Shown here one piece after another: positions 27,501 to 35,306 of a DNA stretch of 64,000 nucleotides. Position 1 is the first letter of the stretch. Each line of letters begins with the position of its first letter. Source of the DNA: Sedimenticola thiotaurini (GTDB taxonomy: Bacteria; Pseudomonadota; Gammaproteobacteria; Chromatiales; Chromatiaceae); assembly GCF_001007875.1 (NCBI RefSeq), contig NZ_CP011412.1, forward strand, positions 1,922,001-1,986,000, written 5' to 3'. Below the pieces are notes generated by a model. The model ran no database searches. It was not told where the DNA came from and saw nothing but the letters and a program-made list of their open reading frames with translations. The translations under genes were made by a program, and so were the position numbers.

Positions 27501-28517
27501 GGTAACCCCGTTGACGCCCGGTTTTTTCGCCACCGCAATGGTCACGGCGGGGATGCCGCTGGCCGGCTGTTCATGATCGCCGGCCGGCCCCGTGTAGTAA
27601 GCCACCAGCTGCTTGGCATCCTCCGGCCCCTGTACTACCCGGGCCACATCATGTACATAGACCGGCACGTCATTGTGGGTGCCGATCACTAACTGGCTGA
27701 TGTCGTCAGTGGTCTTGAGAAAGGCGCCGGTCATTACCGTGAATCGGGTGTTGCCCGATTCCACCCCACCCGCCTGCTGTTCACTGTTGGAGGTCTGGAT
27801 ACGGTTGGCCACCTGATCCAGGCTGATGCCATAGCCGGACAGCCGTTCCGGTGATACCTCGATAGTGACCTGCTCGGCACGTCCGCCCACCACGAAGCCG
27901 TTCCCGGTATCCGGGATCTCCTTGATACTCTGCAGAACATCGTGGGCCAGCATGCGCAACTGACCATCATCCACGTCCGGGGCGCCGTTACCGTCCAGAT
28001 CCTTCGACCAGAGGGTGATATTGACCACCGGCACGTCGTCGATCCCCTTCGCCTTCACCAGGGGTGGCGACACTCCCGGCGGAATCTTGTCCATGTTGGA
28101 GTCGAGTTTGTCGTTTACCTTGACCAGAGACGGGCCCATCTGCTCGCCCACGTCAAATTCGATGGTGACCATGCCCATGCCCCGTTGCGAGGCAGAGTAG
28201 ACATGCTTAACCCCATCGATCTCACTCATAATCCGCTCCAGCGGTTCGATGGCGAGATTGGATACCTGGTCGGCAGAAGCACCAGTGTACTGGACGAAGA
28301 TATCCACCATCGGCACGGAGATCTGGGGATCCTCCTGCCGGGGCGTCATCATCAAGCCCAGCAGCCCCATCAACATCATGGAGATAAAAAACAGCGGTGA
28401 GAGCGGTGAGTTGATGAAGAATCTCGCGGTACGCCCGGCAAGCCCCAATTGCTCGTCGGTCAGTGGCGCATCCTTCAATCCGGTTTTATTGGCATCTTCC
28501 TGATTCATCGTTTTCAC
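24510..28517 (-). CDS. RND (AcrB/HAE1-type) efflux pump with histone-H1-like C-terminal tail
   Basis: The product is 1335 aa; typical RND pumps are about 1030-1050. Residues 1-1080 show the full RND plan: a first membrane helix, a porter domain, a 10-helix core (FSIGILVDDAIVVVENIYRRW is the TM4-type stretch, in pieces), a second porter half and last helices with the family ending SMIGWIALAGIIVRNSILL. After about residue 1080 comes an extra hydrophobic segment (1115-1150) and then a 180-residue tail rich in Ala, Pro, Lys, Arg (KPAARKKSARKKKAPVKKA), like bacterial histone-H1-like proteins, ending RLKLDNDNGIE. The tail should be cytoplasmic if the extra helix is odd-numbered. Start: GTG at 28517, or ATG at 28508. 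Confidence 0.92.
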   Translation of the reverse strand: MKTMNQEDANKTGLKDAPLTDEQLGLAGRTARFFINSPLSPLFFISMMLMGLLGLMMTPRQEDPQISVPMVDIFVQYTGASADQVSNLAIEPLERIMSEIDGVKHVYSASQRGMGMVTIEFDVGEQMGPSLVKVNDKLDSNMDKIPPGVSPPLVKAKGIDDVPVVNITLWSKDLDGNGAPDVDDGQLRMLAHDVLQSIKEIPDTGNGFVVGGRAEQVTIEVSPERLSGYGISLDQVANRIQTSNSEQQAGGVESGNTRFTVMTGAFLKTTDDISQLVIGTHNDVPVYVHDVARVVQGPEDAKQLVAYYTGPAGDHEQPASGIPAVTIAVAKKPGVNGVTVASAIIERVEHLKGLRIPSNVGVSITRNYGETAEDKVNELIFKLFVATGFVFLLVLFAFRALRPAMVVVLVIPVVLLMTIFYAWVTGYTIDRVSLFALIFSIGILVDDAIVVVENIYRRWLETGSTDAHTAVDAVREVGNPTILATFTVIAALLPMGFVTGMMGPYMEPIPALGSAAMLISLFAAFVFTPWLAISRWLRPSMNYLEVAEERERVGTERLARFYERVLTPLIRSRKKRIIFRIILWGAFFFACSMFYTKWVAVKMLPLDNKPEFSVVLDMPEGTALPVTANLAHQIADSLRQMPEVTALQVYAGTARPFDFNGMVRHYYLRQDPWQAEIQVQLLHKSKRDRSSHELAVAAREMVKEITRESGAKFAVVEMPPGPPVLQSVVAEVHGPGPEVRRQLAADLTDIFEQTESLVDVDNYLRGSYDYWLFKVDTEKAVRRGVSVDTINRNLSMALGGMRLGDVKQKAGHEPINIVIQVPLAERSQINRLGDLPIQSTSGVVLPLRELGSFEMMQEEPIIYHKDLRPVEYVVADVGGELAAPVYGMFQVQDLLEDYTAPDGSKVDAFWFKPPADDTRSSIQWTGEWTVTFETFRDMGAAFMVALVLIYILVVWEFGNFRIPALIMAPIPLTLLGIIPMHAIMGAEFTATSMIGWIALAGIIVRNSILLVDFSIHEIQRGVPVEQAVVRACTTRTRPIMITALALVCGSSVIFTDPIFQGMAISLASGVMVSTILTLIVIPLGCMKASAALCEVAAAGYDDGTTLLPEASETPPAAVKGSAPRQSFLMMLWGKIAALLLGLFYAVRGIFLLLGQLIPRQKAPPPTPVVAPSATAAAAPGQAGGGTGAASSVADEQSPDGGTVSSPAPAARMQPQASDKSVEQITSVPPVVTDSEPETRTPDLPVGEKPAAAKPAARKKSARKKKAPVKKAATRTKGGVRKKAVKRADPAGAKTETAAPAQTKATTAKGGGKPAAGRKGGRRGIRLKLDNDNGIE

Positions 28518-28584
28518 ACTTGGTTGCAGCGGTCTGACGGGAGTGATGGGTAATCACGGATATGGCTGGACAAAGCAGCGCGTT

Positions 28585-29736
28585 TCAACGCTCCTCTGCC
28601 CGCCTGATCCAACCGGAAGCGATTCCGTTGCTGGGATTGCGCAAAATGCGTTCCCCCGAACTCAACCCGGACAGTACGCTGACGTAACCGTTATCCAGAC
28701 TTTCGCCAACTCGAATCAGTCGTAACTCCGGTCGTCCACCCTTACCCTCGACATAGACGCCCGGCAGACTGCCGTTGTAGCGTATGGCCGTGGAGGGGAT
28801 CACCGGTTGATTGCGCACCGGTGCGGTGAGATCCGGCACCCGGACCTTGACATACATACCGGGTGCGGAGACGCCCTGGGGCAGGTCAAACTTCACCTTG
28901 ACGGTATGGCGCTGCGAATCGGCCGTCGGAAATATCTGCGCTACCCGTACCGGCACCACCTGTCCGGTCACGTCCAGTTCCGCCTGCAACATCATCTGCT
29001 CGTAGAGGGCGGGGCGCAGCCTGGCCGGTACATCCACCATGATCTGCAGATACTCCACGTCGGCATAGACCAGCAAGGGCTGACCCGGTTGCATGGTATC
29101 CCCCACCTCGACAAACTTTTTCAGAATCACGCCATCGAAGGGTGCCAGACTGATGGCATCCCGCAGTTTGGCATCGATCGCCTGGATCTGGGACTGGGCT
29201 GACAGGATGGCGTTCTGGGCCTGGGTGATCTGCACGCCGGACGCATAGAGATCAGCCCGCCGCTCCACATTCTGGTTACGCGTACCGGCCATGCCCTCCA
29301 TGGGGCGGGTGAACATCTGGTCAAACAGGTTGGGTAACCCCATACCACCCATGGTCTGTTTCGACTGCGGCGACCAGAGCTCCCGATTGTACTGCACACC
29401 CGCTGCGCGCAACTGTGCATCCGCATTGGCCAGTTGGGCCAGGGCCGCATTGCGTTTGGCCAGGAGTTCCGAATCATCCAGGGCAACCAGCAGCGTGCCC
29501 TTCTCGAAAGTATCGCCTTCGATACCGGCAAGGTGTTTTACCCGTCCGGGAAGTTGTGCCGAAAGGGTTACCTCTTTATAGGGTATAACGGTCCCGCCCA
29601 ACGAGACTGTTGAAGCGCCCTGAGCCTGCTGAACGACGAAGTACTCGCCACCCTCCTGTGCCACACCCTGTAGAGGCAGACCTGCCGCGACAGCCAAGGC
29701 CGCAGCCAGCACAACCGCATGGATCTGTATTTCCAT
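28585..29736 (-). CDS. RND efflux periplasmic adaptor (membrane fusion) protein
   Basis: The 383-aa product has a signal peptide (residues 1-26), a lipoyl-like/barrel-sandwich part (LPGRVKHLAGIEGDTFEKGTLL), a helical hairpin (residues 90-190, including AAGVQYNRELW, and a Met/Gly-rich insert QTMGGMGLPNLFDQMF), a second lipoyl half (SLAPFDGVILKKFVEVGDTMQPGQPL), a beta-barrel and membrane-proximal domain. It lies 68 bp before the RND pump gene. The outer-membrane channel gene is not here. A 10-bp inverted repeat at 29830-29856 upstream may be an operator. Confidence 0.92.
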   Translation of the reverse strand: MEIQIHAVVLAAALAVAAGLPLQGVAQEGGEYFVVQQAQGASTVSLGGTVIPYKEVTLSAQLPGRVKHLAGIEGDTFEKGTLLVALDDSELLAKRNAALAQLANADAQLRAAGVQYNRELWSPQSKQTMGGMGLPNLFDQMFTRPMEGMAGTRNQNVERRADLYASGVQITQAQNAILSAQSQIQAIDAKLRDAISLAPFDGVILKKFVEVGDTMQPGQPLLVYADVEYLQIMVDVPARLRPALYEQMMLQAELDVTGQVVPVRVAQIFPTADSQRHTVKVKFDLPQGVSAPGMYVKVRVPDLTAPVRNQPVIPSTAIRYNGSLPGVYVEGKGGRPELRLIRVGESLDNGYVSVLSGLSSGERILRNPSNGIASGWIRRAEER

Positions 29737-29829
29737 TGTTATAGTTATCCCGCTGATCTAGAACTGCTATTGATATACCACCCCATTGACTTTACCACGC
29801 CGGCAAAGCCCGGGGTACTTCCTAATATA

Positions 29830-29856
29830 CAGACGTTTTTCACCGCAAAACGTCTG
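29830..29856. promoter_or_regulatory. Inverted repeat upstream of the RND operon (candidate operator)
   Basis: Perfect 10-bp dyad CAGACGTTTT (29830-29839) / AAAACGTCTG (29847-29856), 7-bp spacer, about 95-120 bp upstream of the adaptor start. Such symmetry fits a dimeric repressor site, or a hairpin in the leader; no regulator gene is adjacent. Confidence 0.45.
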
Positions 29857-29938
29857 AAACAGATCGAGTCCAACCGCAGCAAACCGCCCCCTGGATCGCT
29901 ATAATCAGGGGCCGTAAAACATGCTCCTTGCTGGTCAT

Positions 29939-29961
29939 CCGGCAGACCCGAAGTCTGCCGG
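29939..29961 (-). terminator. Hairpin after the SCP2 gene
   Basis: CCGGCAGAC at 29939-29947 pairs with GTCTGCCGG at 29953-29961, 5-nt loop. It lies just after the SCP2-like stop codon, minus direction; no T-run follows, so termination efficiency is uncertain. Confidence 0.5.
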
Positions 29962-29971
29962 ACTGGCAACC

Positions 29972-30367
29972 TCAGGCCTTACCCATGACAGAAAAACTTT
30001 TTATAAAGGGAGCCGCCATTCGGGGGTCTTTCAGCATGGAGGCGTAATCGCCTACCTTGAATTTCATTTTTCCCGAGGTAAACGCCATACCAAGCCCCAT
30101 CATGCCGGGCGGCTTGGCAATCCACTTCTTCCACTGCGCCTCGCTGCAGCGGATATCCCAGTTCAGCGCCTGTCCGCTGAAAGAGCCGGCCGCAGTAGCC
30201 TGGCCGTTTTCCACACTGATCACTCCGCGGGGTTGTTCCTCCCCCTCAAATCCGTAGCCGATCACACTGCTGAATCCGATCTGCGCCAGCGCATCCACTA
30301 ATTCGGACTCCGCATTCCACTGTTCCATGAAACTCTGCATCCACGCTTCTGAAAATAGCTCAGACAT
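29972..30367 (-). CDS. SCP-2 sterol-transfer family protein
   Basis: The 131-aa product is a compact SCP2-like domain: FEGEEQPRGVISVENGQATAAG in the sheet part, WDIRCSEAQWKKWIAKPP and FTSGKMKFKVGDYASMLK near the end, the latter being the family signature G-K-[ML]-K-[FV]-[KE]-G-[DN]. These proteins bind lipids or act as partners in hydrophobic metabolite handling. No signal peptide, so cytoplasmic. Strong AGTGAGGA before the ATG. It lies 236 bp upstream of the RND adaptor gene, same strand; separate transcription is likely because of the hairpin between them. Confidence 0.78.
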   Translation of the reverse strand: MSELFSEAWMQSFMEQWNAESELVDALAQIGFSSVIGYGFEGEEQPRGVISVENGQATAAGSFSGQALNWDIRCSEAQWKKWIAKPPGMMGLGMAFTSGKMKFKVGDYASMLKDPRMAAPFIKSFSVMGKA

Positions 30368-30709
30368 ATCCTCACTCCCTTAGTAACTCTTAGTAACTTG
30401 ATCCAGTATCCGATGAAAACCGACTGGCCGGTTATCGGCGACAAAACATATTAATTTTCTCTTATATACTAATATAATGCAATACCCATAGCATAAACAA
30501 GGGCAATCATTTCGACCATAAGTATTTGGGCAAATTAGTAATTTTTATCTTTCTGTCGCCGTCCAGCTCCACTGCCCACTCCTCCAGACTACCACCAAGC
30601 GGTTCGTCGCGTTAGTATGTCCGGGAGACAAATTTAGGGTAACAGTGATCAGAAACAAATAAAAACAGCCATCGGGCAAAAATTCCCTATTCCATATCAG
30701 GAGTTGTAA
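30368..30709. other. AT-rich intergenic region between divergent genes
   Basis: About 340 bp between the SCP2-like gene (left) and the dynamin-like gene (right). It is AT-rich around 30440-30560, with TATAAT at 30473-30478 in the plus sense but no good -35 at the usual distance. Divergent promoters are expected here; none can be fixed. Confidence 0.4.
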
Positions 30710-32239
30710 ATGAACACGGCAGGAAGACTCATCGAAGGACGCCTGAAGCATCTTGAAGCCCATCTCGAACAAGAGAATCCCGTACTGCTGAAAACGGTGC
30801 AGAGCTTCAAGAAACTGGATCGCATCGCCTACCGGACAGGCCTGCTTGATACGGATGAGTCCTACGCCACCCAGATCCCCTGGTGGCCATTGATCGCCGT
30901 GCTCGGCACTTTCTCATCCGGCAAATCCACCTTCATCAATCACTATCTCAACTATAAGTTGCAGCGTACCGGCAATCAGGCAGTCGATGACAAATTCACG
31001 GTCACCTGCTACAGCCGGGAGAAGAGTGCCCATGCCCTGCCCGGCGTCGCTCTGGACTCGGATCCGCGTTTTCCGTTCTACCAGATGAGCGAGGATATCG
31101 AACGGGTCGCCAAGGGCGAGGGCGACCGGATAGACTCCTATCTGCAACTGAAGACCTGCCCCAGCGAACGATTGCGCGGCAAGATCCTGATCGACTCTCC
31201 GGGATTCGATGCTGATGCCCAGCGCACCTCAACCCTGCGTATTACCGATCACATTATTGATCTGTCTGACCTGGTGTTGGTCTTCTTCGATGCCCGCCAC
31301 CCGGAGCCGGGGGCGATGAAAGACACCCTCGACCACCTGGTGAGCAACACCATCAGTCGCAATGACGCGGGCAAGTTTCTCTATATCCTCAACCAGATCG
31401 ACTCCGCCGCCCGGGAGGACAATCCGGAAGAGGTGGTAGCCGCCTGGCAACGGGCGTTGGGAGAACGGGGCCTGACTGCCGGCCGTTTCTACACCATTTA
31501 TAATCCCGATGTAGCCCTGCCCATTGATGACGAAAATCTGCGGGAGCGTTTTGAACGCAAGCGGGACGCCGATCTGGAAGAGATCCATAACCGCATGCAC
31601 GAAGTGGAGGTGGAGCGGGCCTATCGTATTGTCGGGGTACTGGAGCGCACCGCCCGGGACATCGAGGAACGGGCCATCCCCGCCATCAGGGAGGCTGTAG
31701 GACGCTGGAAACGGCGCGTCCTCTGGGGTGACGCCCTGGCTTTTGGACTACTGTTGGCCGGACTGTTCAGCATCACTCTGAAACAGGGCTACTGGCAGGG
31801 ATTCCATTTTGCGCCACCCTGGCTGGAGTCAGTAATCAACAGTCCGGCGTTGCAGTTCGGACTGGCCGGCACAGCGGTAGCGGTGGTGCTGGGCCTGCAC
31901 TTCCTGATACGCTCCCTGGCGGCCCGCAGCCTGCTGCGGCAACTGAAAAACCAGGGAGAGAAACTGGCCATCCGGGGCAATCTGGCAAACGCTTTCCTGC
32001 GCAACACCAAGCCCTGGCGCAGTATCTTCAGCAGCTCACCGGCAGGCTGGGGACGGGGAGCCAGAAAACGACTCGCCCAGGTCAAGGAAGATGCGGACAA
32101 CTATGTACAGACCCTCAACGATCGTTTTACCAATCCGTCGGGGGACGCCGCGGTACAGTTGGAAAACCAGCCAGAACTGGCCAGTACAACTGTTACGGAT
32201 AGTGAGACTGTGCCAAACCCCGATCCCGCCAGCAGCTGA
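30710..32239 (+). CDS. Dynamin-like GTPase, membrane-associated
   Basis: The 509-aa GTPase has G1 GTFSSGKST (66-74), a threonine in the G2 region (DKFTVT), G3 D162-S-P-G165 and G4 NQID near residue 227, giving a canonical dynamin-family G domain. A helical region follows, then two hydrophobic segments at about 345-365 and 378-400, and a charged C-terminus. Bacterial dynamin-like proteins remodel or guard membranes; some act in phage tolerance. It is alone, not in the tandem pair often seen. A GGAG lies 6 nt upstream of the ATG. Its direct neighbours give no functional hint. Confidence 0.85.
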   Translation: MNTAGRLIEGRLKHLEAHLEQENPVLLKTVQSFKKLDRIAYRTGLLDTDESYATQIPWWPLIAVLGTFSSGKSTFINHYLNYKLQRTGNQAVDDKFTVTCYSREKSAHALPGVALDSDPRFPFYQMSEDIERVAKGEGDRIDSYLQLKTCPSERLRGKILIDSPGFDADAQRTSTLRITDHIIDLSDLVLVFFDARHPEPGAMKDTLDHLVSNTISRNDAGKFLYILNQIDSAAREDNPEEVVAAWQRALGERGLTAGRFYTIYNPDVALPIDDENLRERFERKRDADLEEIHNRMHEVEVERAYRIVGVLERTARDIEERAIPAIREAVGRWKRRVLWGDALAFGLLLAGLFSITLKQGYWQGFHFAPPWLESVINSPALQFGLAGTAVAVVLGLHFLIRSLAARSLLRQLKNQGEKLAIRGNLANAFLRNTKPWRSIFSSSPAGWGRGARKRLAQVKEDADNYVQTLNDRFTNPSGDAAVQLENQPELASTTVTDSETVPNPDPASS

Positions 32240-32252
32240 TCAGAATTCCCCT

Positions 32253-32273
32253 GGTACCCGGATCCCGGGTACC
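32253..32273 (+). terminator. Hairpin after the dynamin-like gene
   Basis: GGTACCCGG at 32253-32261 pairs with CCGGGTACC at 32265-32273 around 3 nt. It lies 14 bp after the stop; no T-run follows. It lies between convergent genes. Confidence 0.5.
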
Positions 32274-32374
32274 GGGAACTAAAAAACGCGGCGGCTACCG
32301 AGACGGGTCAGGCTAGTCGCCAGGTCCGTGGCCCCTACCCCAAGATCAGTCCGAATGTCCGTTGAGTCAGCAAC

Positions 32375-33241
32375 TCAAGCGAACTGCCTGGCAACCAGTT
32401 CCAGATCGTCCACCTGTTGCAGAAATGCCAACTCCACCTCGGGAATCCGTTGCCGCTCAAAACCGTCAATCCGCTGCAGCCAGGGACACCCATCCAACGG
32501 CTGAGCACTCCCTGCACGGATGCTGTCCACCCGTTCAACGCTGCAGTTCAACAGGATCACCTCCGTCTGGTAAGTCCCGCGATAATCATTCCTGCCCAAC
32601 TGGCCCATCATAGTGACAATGAGGGCCGGCAGGTGCCAACGTCCAGCCAGCAGGAGCCCCGCCTCCTGATGATCAAACCCCAGCTTTTCCCGCTCGATCT
32701 CCAGAAGCCGGGCATTCGATTCCTGCCCCGCGCTTACCAACACCTCCTGGTACGCTTCACCGAGAGCATGCCCCAACAGCAACCCGCCAAGATTGTGCAG
32801 CAGGGCCCCCAGATGCAGCCCGGAAAGATCCGGCCGCTGCCCCGCAGGAACCAGGTCCGCCAGATCAACAATTAACTGACTGCAGGCCAGCGCTTTAAAC
32901 CAGTATCCCCCCAGATCAAATGCCGGACACTTTTCCAGATTGAAAACACCGGCCACACTGATGCCCAGCGCCAGACTTTTTACCAGATCAAGCCCCAGTA
33001 CGCGGATAATCGCCTCCTCCACACTGTAGACAGGCGAGGGTTGGGCAAAATAGGCCGAGTTGGCCAACCCCACTATGCGGGCGGCCAAGCCCGGATCCCG
33101 CTTGATAATGGCAGACAGGGCCTTCAGATCGACATCTTCATCGGAGAGCGCTTCCAGTAACTGTGCCGCCGTCGGCGAGAGGGGCGGTAAGTACCTGACC
33201 TGGAGCTTGTCATGCAAGGCAGTGCTTCTATCCCTATCCAT
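32375..33241 (-). CDS. HDOD domain signalling protein
   Basis: The 288-aa product is a single HDOD domain: LPPLSPTAAQLLEALSDEDVDLKALSAIIKRDPGLAARIVGLANSA at residues 17-62 in pieces, followed by YSVEEAIIRVLGLDLVKSLALG. The HD metal ligands are missing, as is normal for HDOD, so it is a signalling or scaffold protein rather than a phosphohydrolase. Such proteins often go with c-di-GMP, chemotaxis or stress control. GGAG lies 7 nt upstream of the ATG. It is divergent from the NrtR-like gene and convergent with the dynamin-like gene. Confidence 0.88.
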   Translation of the reverse strand: MDRDRSTALHDKLQVRYLPPLSPTAAQLLEALSDEDVDLKALSAIIKRDPGLAARIVGLANSAYFAQPSPVYSVEEAIIRVLGLDLVKSLALGISVAGVFNLEKCPAFDLGGYWFKALACSQLIVDLADLVPAGQRPDLSGLHLGALLHNLGGLLLGHALGEAYQEVLVSAGQESNARLLEIEREKLGFDHQEAGLLLAGRWHLPALIVTMMGQLGRNDYRGTYQTEVILLNCSVERVDSIRAGSAQPLDGCPWLQRIDGFERQRIPEVELAFLQQVDDLELVARQFA

Positions 33242-33339
33242 AGTTTCTCCGGTTTTTATTCACCCTTCATAACCTAGCAGAGTTTTATCCCTTGTCTCCA
33301 ATAAGCTCCGGATTGTCTATCTCCCATCCCATAGACGAC

Positions 33340-33373
33340 TTGACATGCTGCAGCGCAATGATCAATATAGTGT
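33340..33373 (+). promoter_or_regulatory. Candidate promoter for nrtR-nadA
   Basis: TTGACA at 33340-33345 is a full -35 match. The -10 is ambiguous: TATAGT at 33366-33371 (20-nt spacer, long) or CAATAT at 33363-33368 (17-nt spacer). It overlaps the dyad at 33369-33385. Confidence 0.45.
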
Positions 33374-33385
33374 ACAAATCACACT
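33369..33385. promoter_or_regulatory. Dyad upstream of nrtR-nadA (candidate NrtR operator)
   Basis: AGTGT (33369-33373) and ACACT (33381-33385) form a perfect 5-bp inverted repeat around 7 bp, overlapping the presumed -10 and 17 bp before the GTG start. NrtR regulators commonly bind dyads in the promoter of NAD genes and of themselves, so autoregulation is plausible. Confidence 0.45.
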
Positions 33386-33401
33386 TAGTAGCGGATAGTC
33401 A

Positions 33402-34070
33402 GTGACTTTTGAATATCAATACCCCCACCCGGCGGTGACTACGGACGTAGCCGTGTTTACCCTGCTGGATCAACAACTGCAACTGCTGTTGATACGCCGG
33501 GGGGAGGAACCCTATAAGGGACACTGGGCGCTGCCAGGCGGTTTTCTGGAGATCGATGAGGATCTGGACAGTTGCGCCAAGCGGGAGCTGAAAGAGGAGA
33601 CCGGCGTTGACGATCTTTATCTGGAACAGCTGTACACCTTTGGCCGTCCTGACCGGGACCCCCGGGAGCGGGTCATCAGTGTCACCTATTACGCCCTGGT
33701 GCCTGCGGATAAGCTCAACCTGTCCGCCGGCAGCGACGCAGCGGAGGCATCCTGGTTTCCACTGCAGGCGCTTCCAGATCTGGCCTTCGATCATGCAGAG
33801 ATTATTCTGCTGGCCCGGGAGCGACTCGCAGCCAAGACACACTACTCGACGATTGCCTTTCAGCTCATGCCGGAGACCTTCACCCTGAGCGAACTGCAAA
33901 CCGTGTATGAAATTCTGCGTAATGAAAAACTGGATAAACGGAATTTTCGAAAATGGGTCCTGTCCCTCCAACTGCTGGAAGAGACCGGCGGGAAACGCAG
34001 AAACGGCAACCACCGACCCGCTAAGATTTACCGACTGACCGACCCCGACCGGGTCCACATCATACGCTGA
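33402..34070 (+). CDS. nrtR: NrtR-type Nudix transcriptional regulator
   Basis: The 222-aa product has a Nudix domain (10-145) with a complete Nudix box (G47, E53, R61-E62, E65-E66, G68) and a C-terminal winged helix (about 150-222: [25 protein letters not shown]). This domain pair defines NrtR, which represses NAD synthesis genes and responds to ADP-ribose. The intact box leaves hydrolase activity possible. It starts at GTG 33402; nadA follows 26 bp later in the same direction, which fits a regulator controlling its own operon. Confidence 0.87.
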   Translation: MTFEYQYPHPAVTTDVAVFTLLDQQLQLLLIRRGEEPYKGHWALPGGFLEIDEDLDSCAKRELKEETGVDDLYLEQLYTFGRPDRDPRERVISVTYYALVPADKLNLSAGSDAAEASWFPLQALPDLAFDHAEIILLARERLAAKTHYSTIAFQLMPETFTLSELQTVYEILRNEKLDKRNFRKWVLSLQLLEETGGKRRNGNHRPAKIYRLTDPDRVHIIR

Positions 34071-34096
34071 GCCGGATAAACCATAGAGAAACTATC

Positions 34097-35143
34097 ATGA
34101 CGCAGACAATCACCCCCGTAGAGATCAAGCCACACCCCGTCGTTGTCCCTGCCCATCCTCACTGGCCCGCGCTCAGCGCCGAACAGAAGCAGGCCTTGAA
34201 AGAGCGGATCAAAGCACTACTGAAACAGCGCAATGCGGTACTTGTGGCCCATTACTACACCGACGGCGATCTCCAGGAACTGGCGGAAGAGACCGGCGGC
34301 TGCGTGGCCGACTCGCTGGAGATGGCCCGCTTTGGCAGCCGCCAGGAGGCCCAGACCCTGGTGGTCTGCGGTGTCCGGTTCATGGGCGAAACCGCCAAGA
34401 TACTCAATCCCGAAAAACGCATCCTGATGCCGGATCTGAATGCCACCTGCTCCCTGGACGAAGGCTGCCCGGCCGATGAATTCAGCGAATTCTGTGATCA
34501 GCACCCTGACCACACGGTGGTGGTATACGCCAATACCAGCGCCCGGGTAAAGGCTCGCTCTGACTGGGTGGTCACCTCCGGCATTGCGTTGCCGATTATC
34601 GAGCACCTCGCGGCCCGGGGAGAAAAGATCCTCTGGGCACCGGACAAACACCTGGGGCATTACGTACAGAGGATGACCGGCGCCGACATGCTGCTCTGGA
34701 ATGGCTCCTGCGTAGTCCACGAAGAGTTCAAGTCCGTGGCACTGGAACGGATTCGCCGCCTGCACCCGGATGCAGCCGTGCTGGTGCACCCGGAGTCCCC
34801 GGAAGATGTGATCGAGCAGGCCGATGTTGTGGGTTCAACCACGGCATTGATCAATGCGGTTGTGGAGATGGAGAACAGCGAGTTTATCGTCGCCACCGAT
34901 GGCGGCATCTTCCACAAGATGAAACAGCTGGCGCCCAACAAGAAACTGATTGCGGCGCCCACAGCCGGTGAAGGGGCCACTTGCGAGAGCTGTGCTCACT
35001 GCCCCTGGATGGGAATGAATGCACTGCAGAATCTGGCCGAAGTTCTGGAAAATCAGAACAATGAAATTTTGATCGACCCGGACATCCGGGAACAGGCGGT
35101 CAAGCCGATTCAGCGCATGCTCGATTTTGCCCAGAACAGGTAA
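34097..35143 (+). CDS. nadA: Quinolinate synthase A
   Basis: The 348-aa [4Fe-4S] enzyme condenses iminoaspartate with dihydroxyacetone phosphate to quinolinate in de novo NAD synthesis. Marks are [21 protein letters not shown] in pieces near 49-70, [27 protein letters not shown] and, near the C-terminus, [18 protein letters not shown], containing the last cluster ligand. It is cotranscribed with nrtR. nadB and nadC are not in the window. Confidence 0.97.
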   Translation: MTQTITPVEIKPHPVVVPAHPHWPALSAEQKQALKERIKALLKQRNAVLVAHYYTDGDLQELAEETGGCVADSLEMARFGSRQEAQTLVVCGVRFMGETAKILNPEKRILMPDLNATCSLDEGCPADEFSEFCDQHPDHTVVVYANTSARVKARSDWVVTSGIALPIIEHLAARGEKILWAPDKHLGHYVQRMTGADMLLWNGSCVVHEEFKSVALERIRRLHPDAAVLVHPESPEDVIEQADVVGSTTALINAVVEMENSEFIVATDGGIFHKMKQLAPNKKLIAAPTAGEGATCESCAHCPWMGMNALQNLAEVLENQNNEILIDPDIREQAVKPIQRMLDFAQNR

Positions 35144-35306
35144 AAAGGAGTCCTGAGAACTTTTTGCTGCGGCGTATCATTTTTCGCTCAAGTTCCGCGA
35201 AAGCCAGTCGACACAGTCCTAGGATCTTAGATCCCGGGGCTGCAATCGTGTAGCTTTAACCACCCCACAACGGGGAGTTCTGGAACAGTAGTCAGAAGGA
35301 GCGTCC

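Noticed and set aside
25470-27692. 740-aa ORF opposite the RND pump gene
   Set aside because: Antisense shadow of a high-GC gene, with no family resemblance; the RND frame on the other strand is certain.
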